Assembly: GCF_902150065.1 (NCBI RefSeq)
Contig: NC_043982.1
Span: 13,748,368 to 13,812,367 of the forward strand
Direction: 5' to 3'
From: Myripristis murdjan
Lineage: Eukaryota; Chordata; Actinopteri; Holocentriformes; Holocentridae
DNA: 64,000 bases
In this document: positions 11,337 to 32,558 of the stretch, one piece after another
How the letters are laid out: each line of letters begins with the position of its first letter
How positions within the stretch are numbered: position 1 is the first letter of the stretch
Program-made: the position numbers and the translations under genes
The notes under the pieces: generated by a model
Database searches by the model: none
What the model saw: the letters and a program-made list of their open reading frames with translations, nothing else
What the model was told of the DNA's origin: nothing

Positions 11337-14300
11337 TCAAGTGACCAGAATAGTGATAGTACTATCGGTGGTACACACCTGGTAATATCCTGCCCAGCAG
11401 CGCATCCATCAGCCAGAAGGATTTCTCTTCATCTTTAGTGATGATAAGTAGATACCCAGCGATGAAATTCATTCCCTAAACACAGGAGAGAGTAATACTC
11501 AGGTCACACACACACATACACACAGTTTGCAATGCTGGCTGAGCAGGGCATGTCAGAAGACTGAAGCAGGGAACATCAACAGAGTTTCTTCAAGAAGAAT
11601 GGAACTGGTGTAAACAGGACATTGCACAAAATATACACCTCATCCTTTATTTCCATCTTAAGACCAGGAGAGAACAAAATCAGCACCTGTATATTCAAGC
11701 TGAAACACGCCACATGAGACCACATGGAGATGAATGGGCGCTTGTTTAATGCTACTGGAGATGAAAACATCAGATACACTTCTGCTACCTATTTGCATTG
11801 CAAACCAATTTGCCCGTGCTGTTGTGCTGAAATCTGCCTTTCAATTGCTAATACGCTAATCTTGCACTACACTCTGTTCCCAATAATAATAGAGACATAC
11901 GCTTTTAGGGAAACAAAAGCTGGGTGACAAAAGGCTGGGCAAATATTCAGACATAAGCAAGTAGGTCTCGCCACATGCACAGAACATACGCATATGTGTT
12001 AAGATTTAATATATATGGTAAGAACCTCAGCTGACAAAACACACAACAAACAAAGTTAAAGATGAATAACATAGTGAAAATCTGATGTCGTGACAGTCCA
12101 GGTACATACAGCCAAAAGTAAGAATGACCTGGAATTAAACTGAAATAGTGGACTGATTCACTGATGCAAAAACAGGCAACGCTAATTTCAGGGTTTAATA
12201 GGTCACCATGCTGTTCTTATGACATTTGGGTGAACATCTATGCATCCGTAATGATCACTGGGTACCAGAATAAACTTATCACATGGTTTAGACAGCGAGA
12301 GGCACTTGTCATTCAGACTTTTGTCTCACACAAATAGGTGACAGGTTCTGAATTTGTCTTTCATTATGCGTCTGCGGCAGGTTTGTGGGGACAGAAATGT
12401 GAGTAAGAGTGAAAACCTACAAATAAGAGGGAGATGTCAGAACCAGACTGATAAGATTTCAGGTGTGGGGTAAAAAAGATGCACCAACGCACTACCATTT
12501 TTTCATGTTCAGAAATGATTGTGTAAATCTTGACATCAACACTTGTAACCCTGTTATTTAATAGAAGAGCAGGTTCTGTCTTTTCAGTTTTATCAAGACC
12601 TTTGCTCATGTAAGTGTGACTCTAGCACACAAAGGACTTTGATTTACAACTCCTCCACGGCTGCTTAAAGGAAGCCTGCCCCACTTTTCACTCAGCCAAC
12701 CACAACAATGTGGCACTGTGATTCACTCATTTCCTCACCCTATGATCATAAAAAATTAGCAAAACTTGGTCGCCTGTTTTATCTTAGTGAATATGTTGCG
12801 TTAGAAGCGTATCGACTTCATAACTCATGATGAAATTGACTGTCCACAAACAGTTCTTTGCTAAGTGTCCCCATGGAGAGATTAAAAAATATATTTAACA
12901 AATACACTTAGATGTGCTCAAACATCTAGAGTCCAGATGCTGTCTTAAAAACATTACATGAGCACTCCTCCGTGCAAAAATTAACTATTTATCAGACCGT
13001 GACGATTCAGCCTTTCTTTCCTCACTCCTCCCATTCTGAATTATTTGTTTGCCTCCTCTCACAGTCTCTTCTCCCCTGATCTTTTTGTCTCTGTCATCTT
13101 CTCTCTTGTTCAGCTCAAGTTGTGGAGCAGAAATACACAGACATACTGTTATCAATGGATGTCTATAACTTTAAAGGCTACACAGCAGCAACACGAAGCA
13201 ACTATTTTCAGACCAGAACTGGAATTCAGGTGGGCATATACATATTTATCTGGCATTTGATAATTCAAAAGCAAATGACAGCATCTCACTAGCACACATG
13301 TATTTATCAAAACAACAAAACATTAGTAGGTTAAATGTCATATGCACTTGTGTTGTGTTATGATGCAAATACAACCGCCTACAGTGTATTTACACAGCAA
13401 AGGACTCTTCTGTCCACCATCATGTGGACTCCATTTCAGCCCCTTCATATGCAGATGTTCAGGTCACAGAGTTGTGCGCTTTCGGTGTGTTTGCTTCCAG
13501 AAACACTTACTTTCATCCCCTACTGCGCACATATATGCATTTAATTGCATTTAATTTGCGTAATACAGAAGAATGGAATTATTTAAACTAGTCTTGATCG
13601 TTTTTGTCCCTAACCCTTTTTTGCAAACAAAAATTGAATGTGTACATAATCCTTCACTGCAATTTGCACTCATACACACAATATGTAACATACAATGTGA
13701 AAAATTGTATTACTCTGTGACTGAATTACTGAATTTTGTTTTGAAGTTCTTGCCAAAAGTAAAACTAATTTTCTTGGAAACATTACAGGTAATATCCAAA
13801 CCATTAACTGAATTCACATCATTTCTATGCTCTTAGACTTAGCAATCAATTGTGAATCACTTGTGAATATGAACAAACCACAAAACATCACAAGATAAAT
13901 GCTTGAGACTGATGTTCTGGGCTTGATTGTTTGCTTGGGCTTTTGACCAAAATAACTTTATTTCACAGCACTGACAAAAATGTAAAATGAATAAAAATAT
14001 TAGAAATAATACCCTTGTCGGGCTTTAATCATACCTTAAAAATAGTCAGCTGCCCCCTCACTGTCACCTCGAGGTTTCTGTAAACTTGTCTCAGCTCTCA
14101 TTGCCAACTTTGTGGGACATATTCATGTAACTAAATGTGGACTAATCTATCCAGGGATATAAGAAAGGTACTGTATAAATTCCATTTTAGGGTGGATCTT
14201 CCCTTGTCCAGTATTACCTGGCAGTAGCCCACAGCAGGATTGTGATGACCATAAGCAAGCAGCACATTGTGCAGAGCTTTCTGCAGACATGGACTGGACG

Positions 14301-14378
14301 TCTTGTGGAACTGGACATTGTCTGGAAATGTTCTGTTCAAGTCTGAGAGAAAGAAACCATAAAGATACACATATTATA

Positions 14379-14430
<52 letters not shown>

Positions 14431-17400
14431 GTGTGTGAAAGAAAGGAAGCAAGAGGGAGAGTCCCCCTGACATTAACATTATTCGACATTAACATCAGTC
14501 TTGTGATCAGTTTGCATTTAAATCAGTTGAAATAGGTGAGAAGGATGCAAGGATGAAAAATAAGCTACTAAATGCTCATTTCTGAAGATCTCTATGACTA
14601 CAAGGTGGCACTGGTCACAAGACAAAATAATTACAGGACTGAGCAAAAGAAACTTAAGAACAACTGCATATGATATGCTCCCATTTACAAACAAAATGAA
14701 CAAATTGCCATGACTGCTATGTGAAAAGATGTGAATAAAACAGATCTGCACATTTCTCAAGTAGGTATCACACTTTACAGCCCTACTGACGTCCATTGTC
14801 ACCTATGCAGCTAACCACAATCACCATTATATGTTGCACACAACATAATAACCATTTTACTCCATTCAAGTTCTGCGGTGTTACCACTGAACTTGACACT
14901 GAACATGTCACTCTTTTGCTTTGAGAAGGCTCGCTCACGACCAATTTTGTGACAAGTCTGTATGTCTGTGGCTGAATACCTTTCATGCCTGATATTAAAA
15001 TTAGTCATCAGTGTCCACTTTGTAGCTAGACAGCATTTCCATTAACAAAATACAGAGTGCTGCGCACATTAATTCCTCTTGTAACAGTTCTATTAGAGGT
15101 ACAGTTTTATGCTGGTTTGTCTTTACTCTTAACAGTTTGGTTAGATAAAATTGACAAAAGAAACATAGCCTTGCCTGTTTTCCATTACTTCACTACCCAT
15201 TTTGGACATGGAAACTCAGCCCTGCTCCTTTCATGCATGTCCTGTGTGGGTTTTCCCCAGGTGCTCCACTTTCCTCCCTCAGCTGAACTGGGGACTCTAA
15301 ATTGCCCAGAGTGCATTTTGTGTGTCTGTGTGTGGTCGTGTAAGTAGGCATTGAAAATGCACACTATTTTCAATACCCCTAGCTGGACTGCACTATAAAT
15401 TCACATGAAATCCATAACTGAACCCTGTATGGAAACTCTCTCTTCACTTCCCCCCTCTTTGAGGATGTCAAAGTGCAGGATCTGCCGCAGGACAGCCTGC
15501 CTCTAGCCAGTATGGATTCTGTGTTTTGTTCGGGGGTACATCAGCAGGGCGGCTGCAAGTTGACTCAGGGGTTTGACACAGGTCTGCTTAAAAAGCAGTC
15601 TCTCTTAGACTGAGGTTCACAATTGGGCCGAGTCAGGCGTTGTCAGGGCTAGTCAGCAGACTTCAGTTCCAGTCAGAGTAGACAGTCAGCACAGAGAATG
15701 GACAAATGTATGAGTGGCACAGACTCTTGTGGGTGAGTCAGAGCCACTACCATTACATCAAACATGTTTGATTCTCACAGCAGGAATCTGGATGTAATCG
15801 AGTAGTGTAAACTCTTCGACACAGATATGATTGGCCGTAAACAGCTGTTGAAAGCTGAGAGTAGAGTAGACTCACTGTGACTGACTATCCCTGACTAACA
15901 TGAACCATCTATAGTATCTCTATTCCAGTGTTACTGCAGCCTTTTCAACTCCCATTCAACTCCCATATTTTTGCACAACATGGAGTAAACTATAAAAGCG
16001 GCACCTTCTATTTCCTCTGTGTTTGCTGGATAGTTAATGCTCAACCTTATTTTAGTGTTTTTACTCGCCAACTTGGAATTAACCATCTCAGGTGTTCAGG
16101 TCAGTGATAGCTGAGACAGATAGCAGGTCACACCTGGCACTACCATGCATCTCAAAAATGTCTCCAGCGACTTGTGATCAGATTTGTGGTCAGCCTCAGA
16201 CTCGTCAGAATTACTTCTCTCCCTTATTTTATTACTTTGGTTCCTCTGGGCCTTACTCCAGCTGCTTCATGTCTCATCTTCCCGCTCACTCCTGTAGTCC
16301 ATGCTGTCACCTGCTATGTGTCTGACCCTTTATCATAGCTGCTGTGCCCAACCTCTGTATTTTTAGGATTACCCACAGGAGACACTACAACCTCCCTGCA
16401 AAACAAAACTTCATTCAAATTTGCATTTCAGCACCAACAGTCCCCTGTATCAGTGCATGTTAAAACCAAGTGCAAACAAGGTCGATCTCACCAATGTCAA
16501 CCTGCTGCTCACGTGTTATGCTCTATCCAATCACAAACTACTGTGTGATGTGTGGTAATGCTAGGTGCAAAGAGGGTCAGGGTGAGTATACGAGTGAATG
16601 AGAGAGACATTTCACAGCCTGACCTGTGCAGATGGTCTCCACCAGTTTGGGGTCGTGCTGGGCCTGCAGCAGGGACTGGTAGTAATCTGGGTTCTTCTCC
16701 AGCTGCTCTTGAGCTCCGCTGGCTGTCATCCAGATCTGGGCCCGGTGCTCGTTGGGAATCCCCTTACGAACATAACGCTTCACTGCAGGAAAGGCACAGC
16801 ATTCCTTTCATTATCCAGTTTTACCGTGCGCAAGTGAGAGTGTGTTTATGTACTCGGTCGTCACACTCACGTTTCAAATTCTTCTCCACTTTGCTTTTGC
16901 CCTTCAGCAGTTTGGACCACTTGATGGATCGTCTGGTGAGCACGACTAGATACTCTGACATCAGTTCTTCGTAAGATTCATAATCAAAGTCCTCTGAACG
17001 TGCAAAACCATATGGATCCACACTAGACCGACAAGAACAAATGATCAAAGTCAGAAACAATTAGCAGCATTATTCACATGACTTGAATCTGTTTTTCCAC
17101 AGATAAATCACAATTTAACATGAACTGAATTATAAACCTGATCTGAGCCTAACAATGTATTTTACTTCATTACATTCAAAAATTCTGTGTTAATTAAGAC
17201 AGTGGAGGCCTGCTGCTATGTCTTACCATTGAAAAAATCAAAATAGGCATATTCTAGATTTCACACAGTGTGAAAATCCCATGACAGTAAAGATGTCTTC
17301 TTTGCTAAAGACAGTAGTGTTGGCAACTTTACAGCCTCATCATGACCACATACTGACCATGTTTTCATGCTTAGAGCAGACTGAACAAAACCATTACAGT

Positions 17401-19411
17401 ACAAGATAAAGAAACAGTAGTTGTGCTGGTTTATTGTCATGTTTCATTAACAGTCTCTCCACATTGTCTACATCTAGTGTCTATTTCCAGATTAAAAAGT
17501 TGTGGGAGAAAGTGGCTTAACCCAGTGCCTTAAAGATGCTTATGCAATACTATAATCTCGTTGCAGCTTAACCATTCCTAATTTGAGGAAAGAGAGTACC
17601 TTAATGGCAAGGAATGTGGTAGTCTACTGTAATAACCTCCTTTTGGATGTTCAAGCACTTGACTGCTCTGTCCTAAACACAGTCCTGGACTTGACCTGCA
17701 TGGGTGTGTAACCACTGGGTGAAAATAAAGCAATGCAAATGCAAATGTTTTGTTCCCTGGCAGATAATGTCCTTGTTGCCAAAACAAAAGCAAAGGTAAA
17801 CATTAGAGATATCCCTGTGAGTGTGGTGCCTGGATTTCAGCTGTTCAACTGGGTTATCACTGTTTCTTTAAACAGTGCACAGCACCACTAATACTGCAAT
17901 AAAACTAAATTTCATATAGGCCACACTGCAGAGATAAATGCCCATTTAAAAAAATACAATTGGCCAGAAATGCATTACTGTATGCCTACATGCAGATACA
18001 CTGAACATATCATATTTGAAGATATGTTGCCAACAGCTCAGGTGATGAAAATGCATCCAAGGTGTCAAAAACGTATACAAATTATGCTCTGAACGATGTA
18101 CGTGCACATCAGCAAAATATCACATCAAGCAGGAAATATCACAAATGCCATGCCTGGTGGTCAAACTAGGGGCCAAAATTGGCGACTGGGCCAAAAACTG
18201 TAGATCTAACAATGCAGAGCCATATCAGTACTGAGTACTGGACAGAGCTTGGGACACACTTTTGGTTTACTGTTTGTTCTGAAATGTCCAACATATTTTC
18301 TGAGGGAGATTCCAGCAATGTGAAAAGGTAGCACATTCCAAATGTTCAAGTCAAGGAGGACAAAATACACAAGAAGGCACAGCGCCTTCACAGATCTTCC
18401 TCAGATGAGGAATGTGTGCTGAAACATGTAACCATTTTCCTAATGTGATGTGAGCCAAATAAACAGGGGAAATGTGAGTAGCCTACTTTGTCCTCCTTAA
18501 CTTAAAAATTTGGGAAGTGCCACCTTTTCACATTTTTCTGAATATACCCATTGGATTTTGGGATTAACACTCCACGGAGAACCATATTGTTGAAGTGCAA
18601 CCTCCTCTTCCAACACAGTATATTCTGAGGTAGGCCTGTAGGATGTCATGTGGTATGTTTTTGCAATTTTGTAAAATGTATCCAATTTCTAATACAAACT
18701 AGATGCTGTACTACAACATGAGCACACAGCTCATACAGTCACTTTATGAATAGCCTACCACAAACCAGGCAATTGTCAAAATGCATAGAATATAGTTCTC
18801 TGTGAATAAGTCCAACAATATTATCATGAACATTATTAATATTTTATTAGTAGTATTATTATTTGAACTTAACCTAATGTGTTGAGGAGCAGTGTTTCTT
18901 GCCCATGTAGTGCCTGTAAGTTAGCCGAGCTCGTATTAAAAGTGGTATGCAAAAGTTGAAACCTTTTAATGTGTTAATTAGACTATGCACCAGAAATATC
19001 TCACCACCACTTCCCTCGCAGTAAGTCAGACACAGACAAGCACATAACTGAGTTATTCTGATTAAAGTTATGTTTTACTGAGGTATCGCGATGTGTGAAA
19101 GAAAGCGACGGTTTGAGGTCGTAGTGGAAAACTAGCTAAATTAACTGGTGGTTGTACTATAATACAGAAACAAAGCAAGTTTTGACAGCTAGGTTAGTGA
19201 ATTACTTTAATAACGAGCTCCTAACACATATAGTATGCTCTTGACGCGTTTTGAGATTGAAAACAACGTAGCACAAGAGCTAAAATCATTGAGGGCCGCT
19301 TGTTAAAGGTTTAGTCCACCCATTTGGCTAACGTTACCTGTCCACTCTGTCTTTGGCTCCACCGTCCGGGGAGCCGGTCCACTTGGTGGCTTTGTTCTTC
19401 TTCTTCTCCAT
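8524..19411 (-). CDS. grtp1: Growth hormone-regulated TBC protein 1 (Rab GTPase-activating protein)
   Basis: TBC-domain protein expected to speed GTP hydrolysis by a Rab GTPase. Exons in transcript order: 19338-19411, 16871-17022, 16624-16782, 14218-14342, 11379-11475, 10659-10831, 8752-8937, 8524-8616. They total 1,059 nt, or 352 aa, with consistent phases; human GRTP1 is 336 aa by my recall. The start ATG (19409-19411) opens a lysine-rich MEKKKNKATKW. Then come VDPYGFARSEDFDYESYEEL and the TBC domain. The catalytic arginine finger motif is intact in ICTDLNRTFPDN (IxxDxxRTxP), and the glutamine finger YCQG is formed across the exon 4/5 junction (GYCQ|GMNFIAGY). SPDYYSPAMLGLKTDQEVLG and VSRWFICLYIDILPVE are hallmark stretches. 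The C-terminus is ARIIAEES. Introns of up to 2.9 kb carry microsatellites and a foldback element. The next gene, adprhl1, is transcribed in the same direction. Confidence 0.95.
10619..10655. repeat. (CA)n microsatellite abutting grtp1 exon 6 donor
   Basis: About 16 CA units. Read on the gene strand, the donor at 10658 (GTGAGT) runs directly into (GT)n, so the repeat starts within ten bases of the splice site. Confidence 0.9.
11304..11333. repeat. (CA)n microsatellite
   Basis: About 15 CA units in grtp1 intron 5, roughly 45 bp from the exon 5 donor. Confidence 0.9.
14381..14428. repeat. (TG)n microsatellite
   Basis: About 24 TG units in grtp1 intron 3, some 40 bp upstream (gene sense) of the exon 4 acceptor. 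Confidence 0.9.
15236..15345 (+). repeat. degraded teleost interspersed repeat
   Basis: GTGTGGGTTTTCCCCAGGTG, then CTCCACTTTCCTCCC and GGGGACTCTAAATTGCCC, match in order the core of a widespread fish repeat (form: GTGGGTTCTCTCCGGGTGCT, CTTCCTCCCAC, ACTCTAAATTGCCC) recalled from other genomes. Several segments are missing. Class is not assigned. Confidence 0.5.
18318..18533. repeat. foldback element with 50-bp imperfect inverted arms
   Basis: In grtp1 intron 1. Bases 18318-18367 (starting ATGTGAAAAGG, ending AAGGAGGACAAAATA) match the reverse complement of 18484-18533 at about 43 of 50 positions by eye. The 116-nt loop contains CAGATCTTCCTCAGATGAGG, GCTGAAACATGTAACC and CCAAATAAACAGGGG. No coding frame is present. 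It is probably a non-autonomous mobile element; the family is not recognised. Confidence 0.7.
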
Positions 19412-20010
19412 TAAATCACTTATTGTTCAGACGATAAGGTCTTGGAAATCCGTGCGCAGAGGTCTCGCCGAACGACCACTTGAATGTTTTCTTCAAGAAA
19501 CGAAGGTCCAAATGTTCAAGACAGACATTGTCGCAGTCACTGGTTAAGTTGGGATAACTTTCTCCGAGCGTGCTCACAGGGAACACGCACGGCACCACAC
19601 GGCGCTGCTTTTACCCATTTACCTGGATTTACATGCCGCACAGGGTCAGAGTCACTTGTCTTTCTTCAAATGAAGGAGTTGATCAGATTTGGAGGCTGGG
19701 ATTATCAATCCGTCCGTAGCGAAGCGAACGTGTCCCAGATTGTATCACCATCCACATGCACCTGTCGCTTCCCCCCGGTGTTAGGGTTAGACTGGCTTTA
19801 ATACCGTCAACCAAATCAAAGATACAGCGACTGAATACACACTAAAACATTTTATAAAGTCACAAAATAAAAGTCACCGGCTCTCTTCACCTCGTATCCA
19901 GAGTTGTCCAAAGATTTCAGAGCCGAGCACCGGACTCCCGTGACGTGAGCTCGGGACACACGCCAATCAAGACTAACGCTGCCTTCAGGTGCTGCTCGTA
20001 AACTCCGACT
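19412..20010 (-). promoter_or_regulatory. grtp1: grtp1 5' UTR and promoter region (inferred)
   Basis: The bases upstream of the grtp1 ATG are richer in G+C and CpG than the introns, notably at 19420-19760 and 19900-20040. A CRE-like TGACGTGA lies at 19941-19948. No TATA box was seen at a convincing distance, which fits a housekeeping-type CpG promoter. The transcription start is not identifiable. Confidence 0.45.
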
Positions 20011-20878
20011 ACAGAGCTCCCGTAGCATTCAAGCGCTTATGGACACCGTTAAGATCTAAACCCCTAAACCCCATACAGAAACAGTGTTTTAACTTGAGTT
20101 TCCTTCTTTAAATTAAAGTATAATTTTGCCATTATAAGTTTATACAAATGTTCCCATCATATTTATTACGTTAGTTTTGTAGTGCGCTCAACCGATAGTA
20201 TTTCCGATGTACTGAAGGAAGCAAAAAAGGCAAGTAGACACTCCCTCTCCAAAAATGTAAGCATAACAAATGCAGTAGTCATCTAACATGGTTCACCAGA
20301 AAAATAAGTCTATACGACACTATTCCATGGACTGGTACAAACTAAATTCAGATAACTTAAGACATAACAAAATTTTTAAGATATAGATCTTAATACATAA
20401 AATAAAGACAAATGTTGATATAAAGGAAACATGGATGTGGATGAAAAAAAATAAAGTTAATGGATAACAGTAAAGTCATCATGTGATTGCCATTATGCTA
20501 TTATGAATTCAGAAGCAAAGTGAAACAAATCTGAATTAGATCACTGCAAATATCGAAGCACAATTTGGCAGTTTGGTCAAAAATAATTTGTGGAAAACTT
20601 CTTTAGGATACTGTGGTCAGACTGGAGTCTATCAACCTAAACATGAATATATTTGCAAGTGATATGATGAAGTGAACGCAGGTGGTTCTTATGAAAAGTC
20701 ATCCCTCACCTTGTGCTTTTCTGTGTTGCATGAGGCATACAGAGAAGATTTCTGAGTGATTGCGCTTTATAGCAGCGGCTCTCATCCATGTGCCATGGAC
20801 ACCGAGGAGAATGGAAATTTTCATTCTAAGCAAACACTACTGCAGCTGATTTCACAGATTTGCACACCCTCAGCCAGA

Positions 20879-20908
20879 GCGGGGGTGGGGGGTGGGGGGT
20901 GGGGGGGT
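20879..20908 (+). repeat. G-run array, G-quadruplex motif
   Basis: Four runs of five to seven G are separated by single T residues (GGGGGTGGGGGGTGGGGGGT and a last run of seven G). Single-base loops and long G runs predict a very stable quadruplex on the plus strand. Confidence 0.85.
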
Positions 20909-21593
20909 TATCTGTCACCTAGTAGTGTTTTGCTGGAATGAAAATGTGCATGACATATGGTAGAGAACAAAGCGAATAATGCTAACACAGTCATCTAACT
21001 GTGAAGTATTCCTGTGCCAGTGTGAAATTTTCCTGGATTACACCGCCCCCATCCACAAGGCCTAAGTGGTTCCTGAATGGTTTGATGAGTATGAAGATGC
21101 TGTACACTGTACACCACGGCCAATTCTCAGTCACCACATCTCAGCTTAATGAAGCACTTATGGGGCAGAGAGTGAGACAGCATGCCACCAACACGCTGCA
21201 TTACTGTGTAAAAATGGTGTTGTGTCTCTCCACTGGAGTGACAGAGGCTTGGTGAATCTGCCAATTAAAGTGCAGTGAAGCTCCTCCAGAGGAACCTGGT
21301 GATTCAAGGCCGTCTTTAGACACATCATGTTACTTGTTTACTAATCTTAACTTAGACTCTCCATATAACTGTTTCCCAGGATTAAATCAATTACTGATTT
21401 TCCAGTGATGGAAAGTGCACCTATCATTTTATAGGGGTAGAAATGCTGTTAATTTAAAATTCTGCTCACAAAGCAATAAGAGAATATTTACTTAAAAAGT
21501 ACAATAGTTAATACCGAAGAAGTTTGGCATAGTCCTTTTTGGAGATGGTGTGCCTTTTGTTATGTTTGTAGTGGCATAAAAAAGTTAAAGGAA

Positions 21594-21720
21594 TACTCCA
21601 ACGTTTTCGGCAAAATACCCTTTTCCTGACTTACCTAGACTGAGACAAGATGTTTGGGAGTTGTTAAGACTAGATTTTGACTTTGATCCCAACTTTGGTT
21701 TTAGATAAGAAGGAATAGTA
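21594..21720 (+). repeat. probable teleost interspersed repeat fragment
   Basis: AAAGGAATACTCCAACGTTT followed by GGCAAAATACCC and GACTGAGACAAGATG resembles a repeat family common in percomorph genomes (GGAATACTCCAACGTTTTGG, then AAATACCC, then GAGATGAGAAGAT), recalled rather than searched. Its class and ends are unknown. Confidence 0.4.
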
Positions 21721-21802
21721 GCTTAGTAGTTTGTCCTGAACAGCCCAGGGTAATCATAACCCTAGGAGACCAACAGCCAAGAAAAAATGATTCATTAAAT
21801 GT

Positions 21803-21831
<29 letters not shown>
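21803..21831. repeat. (GT)n microsatellite
   Basis: About 14 GT units in intergenic DNA. Confidence 0.9.
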
Positions 21832-21833
<2 letters not shown>

Positions 21834-22013
21834 GCTATGCATTGTGTGCTCTATGATGCTGTAGGATGCATGCTATGTGTTGTTTTAACCAGGTTATTGG
21901 AGCGAATGAATACACTAGTCCACTAGGTCAAATTTGCAGAAAGTCATGTGTAGTCCTACTTAAATTTGATTACTTTAAATTAGATTACTGTGATTCTTCC
22001 CAACACACGCACA

Positions 22014-22014
<1 letters not shown>

Positions 22015-22057
<43 letters not shown>
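22015..22057. repeat. (CA)n microsatellite
   Basis: About 20 CA units, intergenic. Confidence 0.9.
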
Positions 22058-22058
<1 letters not shown>

Positions 22059-23227
22059 TATCGACCTCCTCAACACTCATCACCATAACGCTGATCAGGA
22101 TCAGCCTCGGGATGGACGGATGATGGATCATGTAGGCCTACACCTTTTATCCTCTTGTGAAAATGCCGGTGTAAGTCCAAATACAGACTCATGTTTCAGC
22201 GGTGTAATCCTTGTCCTTTGATCCTGCAGGCGGGTGGGCTGGGCGCTGAAAATTGGATGAACATCCAAACTCTGATATGTTTGGCACTGCTGCATGTAAC
22301 CATTCATCTGCTCTGGCCTGTCGTCACTAAGTCCTTTTAACAAACACCCCCATTGTGTTTGTGTGTGTGTTTGCTTGGTAATGTCCAATATTCCAGTATG
22401 AAATTGGACTTGCAAGGTCATCTCAAAGTATTTTCTCTGGGTGTGTGCTTATCAAAGCAGTCAAACCTTGTGTTTATATGTTGGCCGACAGAAAGAAATG
22501 CATCACTTCCTGGTGTACTGAAACAACTGTTTGACTTCTATGAGCATATAATCAGCAGTTCTCTACAGTCTGGCTGACATATGCAGCACTCACTCTGTCA
22601 AAACACCCACTGTATCGAAGCACATTTCATGGTTAGCACTTTCGGCAAGATGACTATATTCCACTGTGATGACCGTGATGAAATAAAGCAGTGAGGTCAG
22701 AAGTTCACCTCCAGAAATCAACAAGCCAACAAGCTTTAAAACAGAAAACTGTTACAGGAAAATATTGAAGTCCCTTAAAGTAGCAGAGAAACTTCAGTTG
22801 TATGTATCTGATATCTTATTGTTCAGAAAATGAAGTACAAGTCAAGTAATGTCACATCAAATTGGAATATACCTTCCCATTAAGATTAAAAGTAGTCTTA
22901 TACTATACAGTCTTCATCTCGTATTTTGCTGTGTAAATGTTTGTTCACATGTCACCCCCAGCCCTGAAGCAGCTAGTTGTGTTATGGACACAGACAGGAG
23001 CCATTTCCAAACCTTTGATGCTAGAAGAAAGGATACGATGTTGATTCAGTCCTGTGAATGAAGATGCATACAGATTGGTCTCCAGTGGTAGCTCTTGTGG
23101 TGTGTCTTACTGTATGTAACTGTGTAACCTTGATAAGCACATGTTCAGCCAACTTAAGTGCTGTAGGGTTATTTGAAAGTCGTTGCTGATATTACAAAAT
23201 AAGGTACACTAGTAATGAAAAATAGCA

Positions 23228-23565
23228 TTTATTCTCATCTTGACATAGAACCCGTTTATCAAGTAAAATGCAAATTAATTTCTGTGAAAGCACTTTAACA
23301 CAAGCAGATGAAATGAAAAGAGCAAAACATCAGCATGAATGAAAAGAAATTCATCAAAATGACAAATGTACATTGAATAAATGTAAAAATGTAAATGACA
23401 TGCATGTTGCAAGATTTCGACATAGCGCTTCATGGTCCATTGTGGTCCACTGATTGAATGATATATGTATATATATGTGTGTGTGTGTGTGTATTAGATT
23501 TCACAGTGGTGAGAGATAGAGTACACTGTAAATGAGATCATGTTTCTCTTTTCCGAAGCACTAAC
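23228..23565 (-). terminator. adprhl1: adprhl1 long-isoform 3' UTR and poly(A) signal
   Basis: A minus-strand AATAAA (plus-strand tttatt at 23228-23233) lies about 335 bases past the long-form stop codon. It is the first canonical signal seen there. A short (TG)n tract is at 23476-23492. Confidence 0.5.
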
Positions 23566-31611
<8,046 letters not shown>

Positions 31612-32558
31612 TTACAGGAGACCTTAACTCACCAAGCAAGATCTTGTCTTGGATGAAGCAGTCACACCTGCCCCGTTCTTGTCACATGCAAACACAAAGC
31701 TGTATGTCTTTTCAATAATATTCTACCATAACTAATAGCTACTCAACAAGCTCAATCCAGGACTATCCTACCACAAGTTCAACTCCGATTCACAAAGCAA
31801 TCTTTCTTGTCCAAGAAACATCCCCAAGGACATTACACAATATCTCTAACACTCATGCTTTTGCTCTGTGATGAGATTTCCTCTTGATGTGGAGCTCTTC
31901 TTCAACTATACATGACAGCTCTATCACCTTCCTGCCCTCAAAGCTCAGCTCTAGTTTCTCAGTTTATCAGCGGTCTCTCACGGGTCTCTATCAGTCCCTC
32001 ACACTCAAACACACTCTCTGTCCCAAGGGTGGACGCACACATACACACCCGCGCATTATGTTATCAGCCACAGCTTCTTTGTGTTGGGCGGCAGCGAATT
32101 CAGCTGTGATCAGGTGTCTCCTAAAAAGGCAATCCCCATGGCTCCACGAGCTTCATAGCCTAAAAGATTCGATGACTGGGTGTGGAGTGGCATTGGGGGC
32201 CGGACAGATTGGTCAGGGGGAAGGGATGCTAATGGGCTGCTGGGCTGGAGTGCAAAATCCTGTTGACACCCCCCCCCCAGACAGGAGAAGGGTTAGAATG
32301 GAGCATCATCCCGTCGCGGCGGGCCCTGCTCATAACGCCACCGCACGCTTCTGTCTCCTCCTTCATTGAAGCTCAACTGTCTCTGATCCTAACCGCACTA
32401 TTTTAAACTTCCTGTATTAATCATCTCCTGTCAACGCATCAGTTGATCTCCTACAATGTGAGCTGCACTTTTCGAGTCACTGCCTCACTTCTTTAAAGCC
32501 ACATCATTCATGTAATAACCTTGCTTTTAAAATTCTGTCAGCCTCAAGTCCTCTAAGT

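Larger units (their letters stand above)
20011..23227. other. grtp1-adprhl1 intergenic region
   Basis: No exon or RNA gene was recognised. It holds a G-quadruplex-prone run (20879-20908), a probable interspersed repeat near 21594-21720, a (GT)n tract (21803-21831) and a (CA)n tract (22015-22057). The rest is A/T-rich unique-looking sequence. Confidence 0.6.

Noticed and set aside
31884-32369. 161-codon plus-strand frame upstream of adprhl1
   Set aside because: Low-complexity S/T-rich translation, no splice context, no family resemblance.
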